From: Pseudomonas sp. ACN8
Lineage (GTDB): Bacteria > Pseudomonadota > Gammaproteobacteria > Pseudomonadales > Pseudomonadaceae
Length of the DNA: 64,000 nucleotides
Reading direction: 5' to 3'
NCBI RefSeq assembly: GCF_002303925.1
Contig: NZ_MRCS01000005.1
Span: forward strand, 1 to 64,000
Every line of letters starts with the position of its first letter. The first letter of the stretch is position 1. The position numbers were made by a program, and so were the translations under genes. Shown here piece after piece: positions 35,699 through 44,430 of the stretch. Below the pieces are notes generated by a model. The model did not search any database, was not told the DNA's origin, and saw nothing but the letters and a program-made list of their open reading frames with translations.

Positions 35699-38559
35699 TA
35701 CAGGGCCTCCACTAATGCGCGAACTTCATTGGCGCTGCCCACGGCCAAGGCCTGGCGGGCAAGGGTTTGAGTCTGAGTGAAGCCCAGTTCGCGAATCCGC
35801 GCCTTGACTTCGGCAATGCTGCGCGCCCCGACGCTGAGCTCATCCACCCCGAGGCCGACCAGCACCGGCACCGCCAGCGGGTCGGCCGCCAGCTCGCCGC
35901 ACACACCAACCCATTTACCATGGGCATGGGCCGCGCGCACGGTGATGTCGATCAGTTGCAGCACCGCCGGATGCAAGCCATCGGCCTGGGCCGACAGCGT
36001 CGGATGACCACGGTCGATGGCCAGGGTGTATTGGGTCAGGTCGTTGGTACCGACGCTGAAAAAGTCGACCTCCTGGGCCAGCACCGGCGCCAGCAACGCC
36101 GCCGACGGCACTTCGATCATGATCCCCAGTTGCAGGTCGGCGACCGGGATTTCCTGGCGCAGGCGTTCGGTCATGTCGCGGGCCTGACGCCACTCGTCGA
36201 CGCTGCCCACCATCGGGAACATGATCCGCAGCGGTCGGTTGTCGGCAGCCCGCAGCAAGGCGCGCAGTTGCGCTTCCATGATCTGCGGGCGCTGCAAGGT
36301 CAGGCGAATGCCGCGTACGCCGAGGAAGGGGTTTTCTTCCTTCGCAATCGGCCAGTACGGCAGCGGTTTGTCACCACCGACATCGAGCGTACGCACCACC
36401 AGCGGCCGCCCGGCCAGACCATCGAGGACGCGACGGTACTCGGCTTCCTGGGTTGCCTCGTCGGGCGCTTGCGGGTGGGCCATGAAAATCAGTTCGGTCC
36501 GCAACAGGCCGATGCCTTCGGCGCCCTGCTCCACCGCGCCGCTCACACCGGCGCTTTCACCAATGTTGGCGAACACTTCGACGGCGTGGCCATCGGTGGT
36601 CAACGCCGGTTGATGACGCCGTTCAGCAGCCGCCTTCAAGCGTTGCTCGCGGGTATCGCGTTCGGCCGTGGCGCGCTGCAAAGTCGCCGCGTCAGCGTCC
36701 ACATGCAGGCGACCACGCTGGCCATCGAGCAGCAACGGCGTACCCGGCGCCAGCAGCAACACGCCGGGGCCGGCGCCGACCAATGCCGGAATGCCCAGGG
36801 CCCTGGCGACAATCGCACTGTGCGCCGTAGCGCCACCCCGAGCGGTGAGAATCCCCGCCACGCGAGCGGGATCGAGACGCGCGACGTCGGACGGGCCGAC
36901 CTCGTCCATCACCAGAATGTACGGTTGATCCGGTTCGCTCGGGGTTTCGATGCCGCAGAGCTGCATCAACACCCGACGTCCGATGTCGCGCAAGTCGGCC
37001 GCACGTTCGGCGAGCAAGGCATCCTGCAACGCTTCCTGCTGCCGGGCCGCCGCTTCAATCACGGCCATCCACGCCGCCTCGGCGCTTTCGCCCTGCTTGA
37101 GGCGCGTATCGACCTCATCGGTCAGTTCCGGGTCGTCGAGCATCTCCTGGTGGGTGATGAAGATTTCGCGGATGGCTTTGCTCTTGCTGCTCTCGATCAG
37201 GCCCTGGATGTCACGGCGTACCTGCGCCAGGGCTTGCTGGAGACGCTCACGCTCGATGCCGGCGGATTCGCCGCGCAACGGATAATCGATGGTTTGCAGC
37301 ACCTGAATATGCGCCGGGCCGATGGCAATCCCCGGAGCTGCGGCAATCGCCTGAACCACGCTGCCAGATATCGGGGCGAGGACCACTTCGGCCATATCGG
37401 CAACGACTTCGCGCGCCTGGCTTACCGGCGGCAGCGGTTCGACCTCTTCACCGAGACCTTCTTCGATAGCGGCCAACAAGGCTGGCAGCGCATCAGCCGC
37501 GATGCCCGGTTCGGCGATGATTTCCAGGACCTGCCCACGACGGGCGCCGAGGCTGAGCAACTTGCTCAAGCTCTTTACCGACACTGCGCTGTCATGACCA
37601 TCGACGATGCGCACGCGGATGTCACCTTCAAAACTCTTCGCCAGTTGCGCGAGGATTTTCGCCGGCCGCGCATGCAAACCGTGAGCGTTGGCCAATGCAA
37701 TTCGCGCACTGGGCCAGTCGGCGGGCACTTCACCACCAAGCACTTCGAGGACCTTGCGGCTGCTGGTGGCGCGCCCCAACTCATGGCCACGCCCTTCGAT
37801 CAACAACGCGCACAGGCGTTCGAGCAGGGCTTGATGGGCCTCACCGAGGCTGGCCAGGCAGAACAGTCCATTGAGTGGCTGGCCGAGATAGCGCAGCGGT
37901 CTGTCCGGGGTGACGAAGGCCAGGCCCGGACGCTTCACCGTCTGCTCGCTGTGCAGCCACCACAGGCCATCGCCCAAGGGCAGCGCGTCAACCTGTTGCA
38001 AAACGGCGGAAAACCCGTTGCTCACGCAGTCGGCCTGCCGCAACAAACGTGCGCCGCGCCAGACCAGCTCTTCGAAATCTTCGGCCGCCACACCGAGGCC
38101 GATCATCTGCGCATCCAGCGCCAACTCCTGCGGCGCGCCTTGCAGCAACTTCAGCAAGGCTTCGGCGGAACCGGCGCGACGCAAGGCCTGGCCCAGGTCA
38201 GTTTCACCGAGGGCGCGGGTGAGCAATTGCAACAGGCGCAGATGCTCATCGGATTTGGCGGCGATACCGATCGCCAGGTAAACGATATGACCGTCGCCCC
38301 AGTCCACGCCTTCAGGGAACTGCATCAGGCGCACACCGGTGGTGAACACCAGGTCGCGGGTTTCGGGCGTACCGTGGGGGATGGCAATACCCTGACCGAG
38401 AAAGGTCGAGCCCTGGGCTTCCCGCGCTTGCAAACCGGCGAGATACCCTTCGGCAACCAGGCCATCGGCGACCAGATGCCGGGCCAGCAATTGCAGCGCT
38501 GCGGACTTATCCACGGCCGACTGGCCCATGGAAATCTGCTCTACAGTGAGCTCGAGCAT
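35698..38559 (-). CDS. fruB: Fructose PTS EIIA-HPr-EI fusion FruB
   Basis: This 953-residue cytoplasmic protein contains the whole soluble phosphorelay for fructose. The EIIA domain is N-terminal (His62 in IAIPHGTPE), the HPr domain covers about 285-370 (His296 in HGLHARPA), and enzyme I covers about 400-953 (His580 in GGATAHSAIVARALG). Enzyme I takes phosphate from PEP and passes it via HPr and EIIA to FruA. The fused arrangement is standard for Pseudomonas, which has no glucose PTS. AAGGAGAAAGC precedes the ATG. A FruR-type operator lies about 135 bp upstream. Confidence 0.96.
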   Translation of the reverse strand: MLELTVEQISMGQSAVDKSAALQLLARHLVADGLVAEGYLAGLQAREAQGSTFLGQGIAIPHGTPETRDLVFTTGVRLMQFPEGVDWGDGHIVYLAIGIAAKSDEHLRLLQLLTRALGETDLGQALRRAGSAEALLKLLQGAPQELALDAQMIGLGVAAEDFEELVWRGARLLRQADCVSNGFSAVLQQVDALPLGDGLWWLHSEQTVKRPGLAFVTPDRPLRYLGQPLNGLFCLASLGEAHQALLERLCALLIEGRGHELGRATSSRKVLEVLGGEVPADWPSARIALANAHGLHARPAKILAQLAKSFEGDIRVRIVDGHDSAVSVKSLSKLLSLGARRGQVLEIIAEPGIAADALPALLAAIEEGLGEEVEPLPPVSQAREVVADMAEVVLAPISGSVVQAIAAAPGIAIGPAHIQVLQTIDYPLRGESAGIERERLQQALAQVRRDIQGLIESSKSKAIREIFITHQEMLDDPELTDEVDTRLKQGESAEAAWMAVIEAAARQQEALQDALLAERAADLRDIGRRVLMQLCGIETPSEPDQPYILVMDEVGPSDVARLDPARVAGILTARGGATAHSAIVARALGIPALVGAGPGVLLLAPGTPLLLDGQRGRLHVDADAATLQRATAERDTREQRLKAAAERRHQPALTTDGHAVEVFANIGESAGVSGAVEQGAEGIGLLRTELIFMAHPQAPDEATQEAEYRRVLDGLAGRPLVVRTLDVGGDKPLPYWPIAKEENPFLGVRGIRLTLQRPQIMEAQLRALLRAADNRPLRIMFPMVGSVDEWRQARDMTERLRQEIPVADLQLGIMIEVPSAALLAPVLAQEVDFFSVGTNDLTQYTLAIDRGHPTLSAQADGLHPAVLQLIDITVRAAHAHGKWVGVCGELAADPLAVPVLVGLGVDELSVGARSIAEVKARIRELGFTQTQTLARQALAVGSANEVRALVEAL

Positions 38560-38692
38560 GCTTTCTCCTTTTTGGCGCCTTGGGGCACCAGGTATTGTTT
38601 TGAATGAGTCAGCTCAGGCGCCTGGCCATCGTTTTTGGCGGTTTCACGGCAGAACCGACCAAAGGCGCCTAAAGCGTAGAAAATACGCTTGC

Positions 38693-38704
38693 TGAATCGT
38701 TTAA
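38693..38704. promoter_or_regulatory. FruR (Cra) operator between fruB and fruR
   Basis: TGAATCGTTTAA fits the enteric Cra consensus TGAAWCSNTHHW at every position. On the other strand it reads TTAAACGATTCA, one base away from the P. putida Cra site as I recall it (TTAAACGTTTCA). It sits in the divergent fruB-fruR region. Confidence 0.75.
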
Positions 38705-38849
38705 TCTAGATCGATTGGCACGTTACTCGATATTGGCCCATCCTTGAAGTCCAACTTGTCGGATGCGTTGCGACAATGGTCGCCTGCCTTAATCGGTTAG
38801 GATTGACGAAAATGTCGAGGCAATCTCGAAAAAACAAGGAAACAGCGGG

Positions 38850-39845
38850 TTGAAACTCAGTGATATTGCCCAGTTGGCCGGTGTGTCCGTCACCACCGCC
38901 AGCTATGTCATCAATGGCAAGGCCGAACAACAGCGCATCAGCAGCGCCACCGTCGAACGCGTGCGCGCGGTCGTCGAACAACATGGCTTCACGCCTAACC
39001 CACAGGCTGCCGGTTTGCGCAGCCGGCACACCCGCACATTGGGCTTCATTCTGCCGGATCTGGAAAACCCCAGTTACGCGCGAATCGCCAAATTGCTGGA
39101 GCAAGGCGCGCGGGCCCGGGGTTATCAGTTGCTGATCGCCAGTTCCGACGATGCGCCGGACAGTGAACGGCAACTGCTGCAACTGTTCCGCGCCCGGCGC
39201 TGCGATGCACTGATCGTTGCCAGTTGCCTGCCGGCCGGCGACGACAGCTATCGCCAATTGCAGGCCAAGGGCATTCCGATCATCGCCATCGACCGGGTCA
39301 TGGAACCCGAGCATTTCTGCTCGGTGATCAGTGACGACCGCGAGGCCAGCCTGCAACTGACCCGCAGCCTGCTCGATCCCTTGCCCAAACAGATCGCGCT
39401 GATCGGTGCCCGCCCGGAGCTGAGCATCAGCCAGGAACGTTGCGCCGGCTTCAAAGAAGCGCTCGTCGGGTTCAGCGGCGAGGTGCTGATCGAAGAAGGC
39501 GAGTCCTTCAGCCGCGAGTGCGGCAAACAACTGATGGAAGAGTTGCTGCAGCGTCTGGGTCATTTGCCCGATGCCCTGGTGACCACATCCTACGTGCTGC
39601 TTCAGGGTGTGTTCGATGCGCTGCACGACTTCCCACTGAAAAACCGCCCGCTGCGCCTCGGCACATTCGGCGACACCCAGTTGCTGGACTTCCTGCCGCT
39701 GCCGGTCAACGCCATGGCCCAGCAACACCAGTTGATCGCCGACAAGGCTCTTGCACTAGCCCTGGCCGCCATCGAGCAGTCGGATTACCGGCCTGGCGTG
39801 CAAGCCATCGCGCGCACGTTCAAGCAGCGTATTCGCCAGGACTGA
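38850..39845 (+). CDS. fruR: Fructose repressor FruR/Cra (LacI family)
   Basis: A 331-residue LacI-family regulator. The N-terminal helix-turn-helix begins at the first residues (MKLSDIAQLAGVSVTTASYVING), and a periplasmic-binding-like effector domain covers about 60-331. In P. putida this protein binds fructose-1-phosphate and represses fruBKA. Translation appears to start at TTG 38850: AAGGA lies 9 bp upstream and the DNA-binding domain begins exactly there. It is divergent from fruB and followed 3 bp later by the TatD gene, forming a two-gene unit. Confidence 0.93.
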   Translation: MKLSDIAQLAGVSVTTASYVINGKAEQQRISSATVERVRAVVEQHGFTPNPQAAGLRSRHTRTLGFILPDLENPSYARIAKLLEQGARARGYQLLIASSDDAPDSERQLLQLFRARRCDALIVASCLPAGDDSYRQLQAKGIPIIAIDRVMEPEHFCSVISDDREASLQLTRSLLDPLPKQIALIGARPELSISQERCAGFKEALVGFSGEVLIEEGESFSRECGKQLMEELLQRLGHLPDALVTTSYVLLQGVFDALHDFPLKNRPLRLGTFGDTQLLDFLPLPVNAMAQQHQLIADKALALALAAIEQSDYRPGVQAIARTFKQRIRQD

Positions 39846-39848
39846 ACC

Positions 39849-40628
39849 GTGGAGCTGATCGACACCCACACCCATCTGGATTTTCCGGACTTCGACGCCG
39901 ACCGTCAGGCGTTGCTGGCCGAAAGCCGCGCCCTCGGGGTGCGGCGGATGGTGGTGCTGGGGGTTTATCAGGCCAATTGGCAGCGGGTCTGGGAACTGGT
40001 GCAGAGTGATCCCGACCTGCACGCCGCGTTCGGATTGCACCCGGTGTACCTGGACGATCATCGCCCGCAACACCTGAGCGAACTCGGTGACTGGCTGACC
40101 CGTCTGGCTGGCCATCGGCAACTGTGTGCGGTCGGCGAGATCGGCCTGGACTACTTTATCGAAACCCTGGACCGCGACCGCCAGCAGGCGTTGTTCGAGG
40201 CGCAATTGCGACTGGCGGCGGATTTCAATCTTCCGGCCTTGATCCATGTGCGGCGCAGCCATGCGGCGGTGATTGCCACGCTCAAACGCTTCAAGCTCAA
40301 ACGGGCAGGCATCATCCATGCCTTTGCCGGCAGCAAGGAAGAGGCCCGGGAATACATCAAGCTGGGTTTCAAACTCGGCCTTGGCGGCGCTGCGACCTGG
40401 CCTCAAGCGCTGCGCATGCACCGCGTGCTCGCCGAGCTACCGCTGGATTCTGTGGTGCTGGAAACCGACTCGCCGGACATGGCCCCAGCCATGTTCCCCG
40501 GCCAGCGCAACAGCCCGGCACACCTGCCGGCGATCTGCGCGGCACTGGCCGACATCATGGCGATCAGCCCCGAGCAATTGGCCACGGCCAGTACGGCCAA
40601 TGCCTGCGAGTTGTTTAACTGGTCATAA
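39849..40628 (+). CDS. TatD-family metal-dependent deoxyribonuclease
   Basis: This 259-residue TIM-barrel hydrolase has the first metal-binding motif at the N terminus (IDTHTHLDFPDFD), then GEIGLDYF, LIHVRRSH, IIHAFAGS and the C-terminal LETDSPDMAP. TatD proteins are 3'-5' exonucleases acting on DNA and possibly tRNA precursors, with roles in repair. GTG 39849 is 3 bp after the fruR stop, so it depends on upstream translation. There is no functional link to fructose that I can see; the YcfH/TatD subgroup cannot be separated here. Confidence 0.9.
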   Translation: MELIDTHTHLDFPDFDADRQALLAESRALGVRRMVVLGVYQANWQRVWELVQSDPDLHAAFGLHPVYLDDHRPQHLSELGDWLTRLAGHRQLCAVGEIGLDYFIETLDRDRQQALFEAQLRLAADFNLPALIHVRRSHAAVIATLKRFKLKRAGIIHAFAGSKEEAREYIKLGFKLGLGGAATWPQALRMHRVLAELPLDSVVLETDSPDMAPAMFPGQRNSPAHLPAICAALADIMAISPEQLATASTANACELFNWS

Positions 40629-40647
40629 CGGCCAGCACCCGCCCACT

Positions 40648-40735
40648 GTAGGAGCGAGCCTGCTCGCGATGGCTGAGTATCAGTCGACATCAATGTCGCC
40701 TGATAAACCGTTATCGCGAGCAGGCTCGCTCCTAC
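40648..40735. repeat. REP doublet (REPIN), 88-bp class
   Basis: Arms GTAGGAGCGAGCCTGCTCGCG and CGCGAGCAGGCTCGCTCCTAC surround TATCAGTCGACATCAATG. It lies between convergent genes. Confidence 0.92.
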
Positions 40736-40754
40736 AGGGTCCCCGAGCGCTCTT

Positions 40755-42785
40755 TCAAACCCGAAACGCGCTGATCAACTGCTTCAACTCCACGACCTGG
40801 GCCGACAATGCTCGACTGGCATCTTCGGTCTGATGCGCACCTTCAGCGGTGCGCTCGCCGGCGCGATTGATCTCGACGATGTTCTGGTCGATGTCGTGGG
40901 CCACGGCGGTTTGCTGCTCCACGGCGGCGGCAATCTGTTGGTTCTGGTCGACGATCATGCCGACCGCTCCCAGGATGTTTTCCAGCGCCCGCTGGACCTT
41001 CTCCGACTGCCCGACCGTGCCGCTGGCCATTTCATGGCTGGTGCCCATGGCCTTGACCGCCGCGCCGACACCGCCATGGAGCCTGGCGATCATCTGCTCG
41101 ATTTCTTCGGTCGATTGCTGGGTTCGTTTGGCCAGGGTCCGGACTTCGTCGGCCACCACGGCGAAACCACGGCCCTGCTCACCGGCCCGCGCTGCCTCGA
41201 TGGCGGCATTGAGCGCCAGCAGGTTGGTCTGCTCGGCGATGCTCTTGATCACTTCGAGCACGCGGCTGATGGACTGGCTGTCGCTGGCCAGTTGGTTGAT
41301 CACCAGTACCGATTGATCGATCTCGCTGGCCAGCGCGGCAATGCTGCCTTGCTGAGATTCCACCAGACTGCGGCCACTGATGGTCTCATCGTTGACACTG
41401 TGGGCACTGCTCACCGCCGCGGCGGCACTGCGCGCCACTTCCTGGGAAGTGGCCGACATCTGGTTCATGGCCGTGGCCACTTGTTCGATCTGCGTGCGCT
41501 GCCCGGCGACGGCCTGGTTGCTTTGCGCGGAAACGTTTTGCACTTGCCCGGCCTGACGCTCGACTTCGCTGACGGTCTGCCCCACCCGCTCGATCAGGTC
41601 ATGGATTTTTTTCACCGTGCCGTTGAACACCTCGCCCAACTCCCCCAGCTCATCGCGGCTGTGGGCACTGAAGGTCACGGTCATGTCGCCGGCCGCCACC
41701 TTGTCCATCACCGCCCCCAGGCGCTTGAGCGTGGTGCGGGTCGAGGCGTAGAAAGCGCCGTAGAGATAAAAGATCAGCACAAATACGACTGACAGCGCCA
41801 CGGCCTGCAACACCATGTGCGTGCGGTTCTGGTCCAGGCGTTGCTGTAACTGCGGGCCCAGATACTTCAGGGTGGCTTCGTTGAGTTGGTAGGTCTGGTC
41901 CATCAGGGCAGTGACCTGATCGTAAAAACCCTGCCACGGCGCGTCGAGGGTATCGGCCATGACCACTTGCTCTTCGAACAGCTCGCTGGCCTTCTTCAAG
42001 GATGCCCGGCTGCTATCGGCCTGAGCGGCCAGGGTCTCACGCGCAGCCTTGCTGGAACCCAGGGCATCCTGCAACTTCAGGCCATACTCGGCCTGGAGCT
42101 TTTCAATCTGCGCCAGCAATTCATCGAAACGGGTACTCGAAGCCGAATTGATGAACCCCTGCCCCAACGAGTAAGACCCCATCGCCCGACCTTCGCCCAG
42201 GATCTGGGTGACCCGTGGCGTGACGAGGGTGACGAGCTCGCTCAACTGGCGCATGTCGCTCTGGTTGTCGCGACTCAGGCCCGACTGGCTGGTGATGAGC
42301 TGGCTGAATATCTGCGCGCTGCCCACCAGTTTGCCGATCAAGGCACTTTTGCTTTGCAGGGAGTTTTCCGTTTGCTGGGCCTTGAACGCGGTGATCATTT
42401 CATCGCGTTTACCATCAAACACCGCGACCTGCTCCGGGTCGCTGGCCATCGGTGTCAGCCCTTGCAGGCGAGTCAGAATATTCTGCTCGAGGGTGCTGAT
42501 TTTCGATTCGACATTGCCGGCCTTGCCGGATTGGCCGAGGCTGACATTGATCTGCACCAGGTTGTTCAGGGTTTCCAGATCGCGCCGCAGCGTCAGGCTG
42601 CTGCCCAACAGGTCGAGACTTTGCAGTTCGATGCGCGTGCCCTGGAATTCGCGATAGGAGTCCCGCACCAGATAGAAGTTGGTCACCAGCATCGGCACCA
42701 GGAACAGTACGCTGATCAGGCTGAACTTCATGCCGAAGCTCAGGCGGTTCATCAGTGCGACAGCGGGATAGAGCAAGCTCTTCAC
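40755..42785 (-). CDS. Methyl-accepting chemotaxis protein
   Basis: A 676-residue transmembrane chemoreceptor. One membrane helix lies at about residues 20-42, followed by a large, mostly helical periplasmic sensor region (about 43-320) and a second helix at about 323-345. HAMP follows (about 345-400), then the signalling domain with hairpin tip EQTNLLALNAAIEAARAGEQGRGFAVVADEVR near residues 512-545. The long helical sensor suggests a helical bimodular-type ligand domain, but the ligand is unknown. GTG 42785 follows GGGAGA. A FliA-type promoter upstream ties its expression to the flagellar regulon. The P. aeruginosa homologue lies between speC and ampE. Confidence 0.93.
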   Translation of the reverse strand: MKSLLYPAVALMNRLSFGMKFSLISVLFLVPMLVTNFYLVRDSYREFQGTRIELQSLDLLGSSLTLRRDLETLNNLVQINVSLGQSGKAGNVESKISTLEQNILTRLQGLTPMASDPEQVAVFDGKRDEMITAFKAQQTENSLQSKSALIGKLVGSAQIFSQLITSQSGLSRDNQSDMRQLSELVTLVTPRVTQILGEGRAMGSYSLGQGFINSASSTRFDELLAQIEKLQAEYGLKLQDALGSSKAARETLAAQADSSRASLKKASELFEEQVVMADTLDAPWQGFYDQVTALMDQTYQLNEATLKYLGPQLQQRLDQNRTHMVLQAVALSVVFVLIFYLYGAFYASTRTTLKRLGAVMDKVAAGDMTVTFSAHSRDELGELGEVFNGTVKKIHDLIERVGQTVSEVERQAGQVQNVSAQSNQAVAGQRTQIEQVATAMNQMSATSQEVARSAAAAVSSAHSVNDETISGRSLVESQQGSIAALASEIDQSVLVINQLASDSQSISRVLEVIKSIAEQTNLLALNAAIEAARAGEQGRGFAVVADEVRTLAKRTQQSTEEIEQMIARLHGGVGAAVKAMGTSHEMASGTVGQSEKVQRALENILGAVGMIVDQNQQIAAAVEQQTAVAHDIDQNIVEINRAGERTAEGAHQTEDASRALSAQVVELKQLISAFRV

Positions 42786-42876
42786 TGGATGTCTCCCTTC
42801 GATTTCTTATTTTTTTTATTGGCGGGCGCAGACAGACGGCAGATAGCCACTATTCGGCGCTATCTCTGTATAACTT

Positions 42877-42903
42877 AAATCGGCAGGAGGTTTTGTAACT
42901 TAA
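42877..42903 (-). promoter_or_regulatory. FliA (sigma28) promoter of the chemoreceptor gene
   Basis: On the minus strand TTAAGTTA, exactly 11 bp, then GCCGATTT: each box matches 6 of 8 positions of the flagellar consensus TAAAGTTT-N11-GCCGATAA. It lies about 90 bp before the GTG start. Confidence 0.75.
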
Positions 42904-42974
42904 GGTTAACGACAGGGCGAAGCACTTCGCACTAGTGACCGCCCTGTGATCAAGGAGCTTTTCTGAATGCAGCG

Positions 42975-43811
42975 TTAATGCAGGACCGTCCACAACGCAA
43001 ACCCGGCATACCAGAGCACCGCCGCACGCAGCAGCAACGCCCAGATGCGGTCCAGATTGTTGATACCTTCGGCGCCGCTCACCGGTGCCGGAATTTCACC
43101 GGCCACCAGCCCGACTTTCACGATCAATTGCGCGGCGCTGATGTTCCAGTTCAGCAGCTCATGCAGCATGACCCGACTGACCGCGACAAAATTGCCAACC
43201 AACGCCAGGCTCGCCGCCAGCAGACGCACCGGCAACCAGTCGAAGGCATGACGCAGTTGCCCGGCGCGCTCTACCACCGCCGGGTTTTTCCCGTGTTCTT
43301 CGGCCAGCGCCAGCAGCCGATAACTCAGCGCCGCGACCGGTCCCAACAGGAAGTACCAGAAAATCACCGCGAAAAAGCTCTGGTAGGCCTCCCACAGCAA
43401 ATGCCCTTCGACCTGCTCCAGCAACTGCTCGCCACTGTCTGCGCAGATATCCAGATCGCGCTTGGCGACATGGGCCGCCGCTTGCAGGTCCTCCCGACGC
43501 CAGGCATCACGGAACGGTCCGAGATCACCCAACAGATCACCGCGCCCCAGGCTGTAGATCACCACCAGCAAATGGATCGGCAACGCCAGTAACCCGTAGG
43601 CCACCGGCTCGATGACGACCAGCAGCAAACCCAGCAACGCCACCGGCAACAAGACCATTACCGCCAACACCAGCCATGGCCGCTCCGAAAGTCGCGGGCT
43701 GGCCTCAAGCTTGTTCAGCTCGTGTGTCCAGCCATTGTCACGCTGAACCCGATGACGCAGGGCCGAGAACTTCTCGATCCATACCGCCAACAGCAACACC
43801 AGAAAACTCAT
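42975..43811 (-). CDS. ampE: Beta-lactamase regulatory membrane protein AmpE
   Basis: This 278-residue inner-membrane protein has hydrophobic segments near residues 1-12, 45-90, 140-160 and at the C terminus, and a conserved cytoplasmic stretch. AmpE lies downstream of ampD across gamma-proteobacteria; its role in cell-wall recycling and ampC control is not well defined. The start codon overlaps the ampD stop by 4 bp (ATGA), so the two are coupled. An inverted repeat at 42912-42947 lies just beyond its stop and may help end the transcript. Confidence 0.92.
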   Translation of the reverse strand: MSFLVLLLAVWIEKFSALRHRVQRDNGWTHELNKLEASPRLSERPWLVLAVMVLLPVALLGLLLVVIEPVAYGLLALPIHLLVVIYSLGRGDLLGDLGPFRDAWRREDLQAAAHVAKRDLDICADSGEQLLEQVEGHLLWEAYQSFFAVIFWYFLLGPVAALSYRLLALAEEHGKNPAVVERAGQLRHAFDWLPVRLLAASLALVGNFVAVSRVMLHELLNWNISAAQLIVKVGLVAGEIPAPVSGAEGINNLDRIWALLLRAAVLWYAGFALWTVLH

Positions 43812-44368
43812 CGTCCTTCCTCTTGTGCCAGGGCGGCACGATAGCGTGCCCAGTCGAACGCCGACCCTGGATCGGTTTTGCGCCCCGGTGCAATGTCGCT
43901 GTGCCCGCAGATGCGCTCTGTGGTGATTGCCGTGAACGCCTGTTGCAACTGGCGGGTCAGGGCTGTCAATGCGCTGTATTGCGCGTCAGTGAACGGCAGA
44001 TCATCCGTGCCTTCAAGCTCGATGCCCACGGAAAAATCGTTACAGGTTTCCCGCCCCTCGAAGCACGAGACACCCGCATGCCACGCACGCTCAAGACATG
44101 AAACAAACTGGGTGACGGTACCGTCACGTTCGATCAGAAAGTGCGCCGACACCCGCAAATCCGCGATCCCTTCAAAATAGGGGTGTTCGGTGACATCCAG
44201 ACGATTCTGGAAAAATTCCTGCACCTTGCCGGTGGCGAACTGCGCTGGCGGCAGGCTGATGTTGTGGATCACCAGCAGGGAAATTTCGCCTGTGGGGCGC
44301 GCATTGAAGTTGGGTGAGGGGCAGACATGCACACCCTGAATCCAACCGCTCGCGGGGTCCAACTGCAT
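43808..44368 (-). CDS. ampD: 1,6-Anhydro-N-acetylmuramyl-L-alanine amidase AmpD
   Basis: This 186-residue cytoplasmic zinc amidase cleaves the peptide from anhydro-muropeptides during wall recycling; loss of AmpD raises AmpR-driven beta-lactamase. Zinc ligands His35 (LVIHNIS), His156 (CGHSDIAPG) and Asp166 (KTDPG) are all present, with catalytic Glu117. ATG 44368 is chosen because GGAATCGGT lies upstream and the protein then starts MQLDPASGWIQG like known AmpD; the frame extends to 44452 but overlaps the preceding gene. Confidence 0.94.
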   Translation of the reverse strand: MQLDPASGWIQGVHVCPSPNFNARPTGEISLLVIHNISLPPAQFATGKVQEFFQNRLDVTEHPYFEGIADLRVSAHFLIERDGTVTQFVSCLERAWHAGVSCFEGRETCNDFSVGIELEGTDDLPFTDAQYSALTALTRQLQQAFTAITTERICGHSDIAPGRKTDPGSAFDWARYRAALAQEEGR

Positions 44369-44430
44369 ACCGATTCCTTCAACGTCGACTGTATTGGCAC
44401 AGTATGCCGCGATAATCCCCCGGGGCGCGA

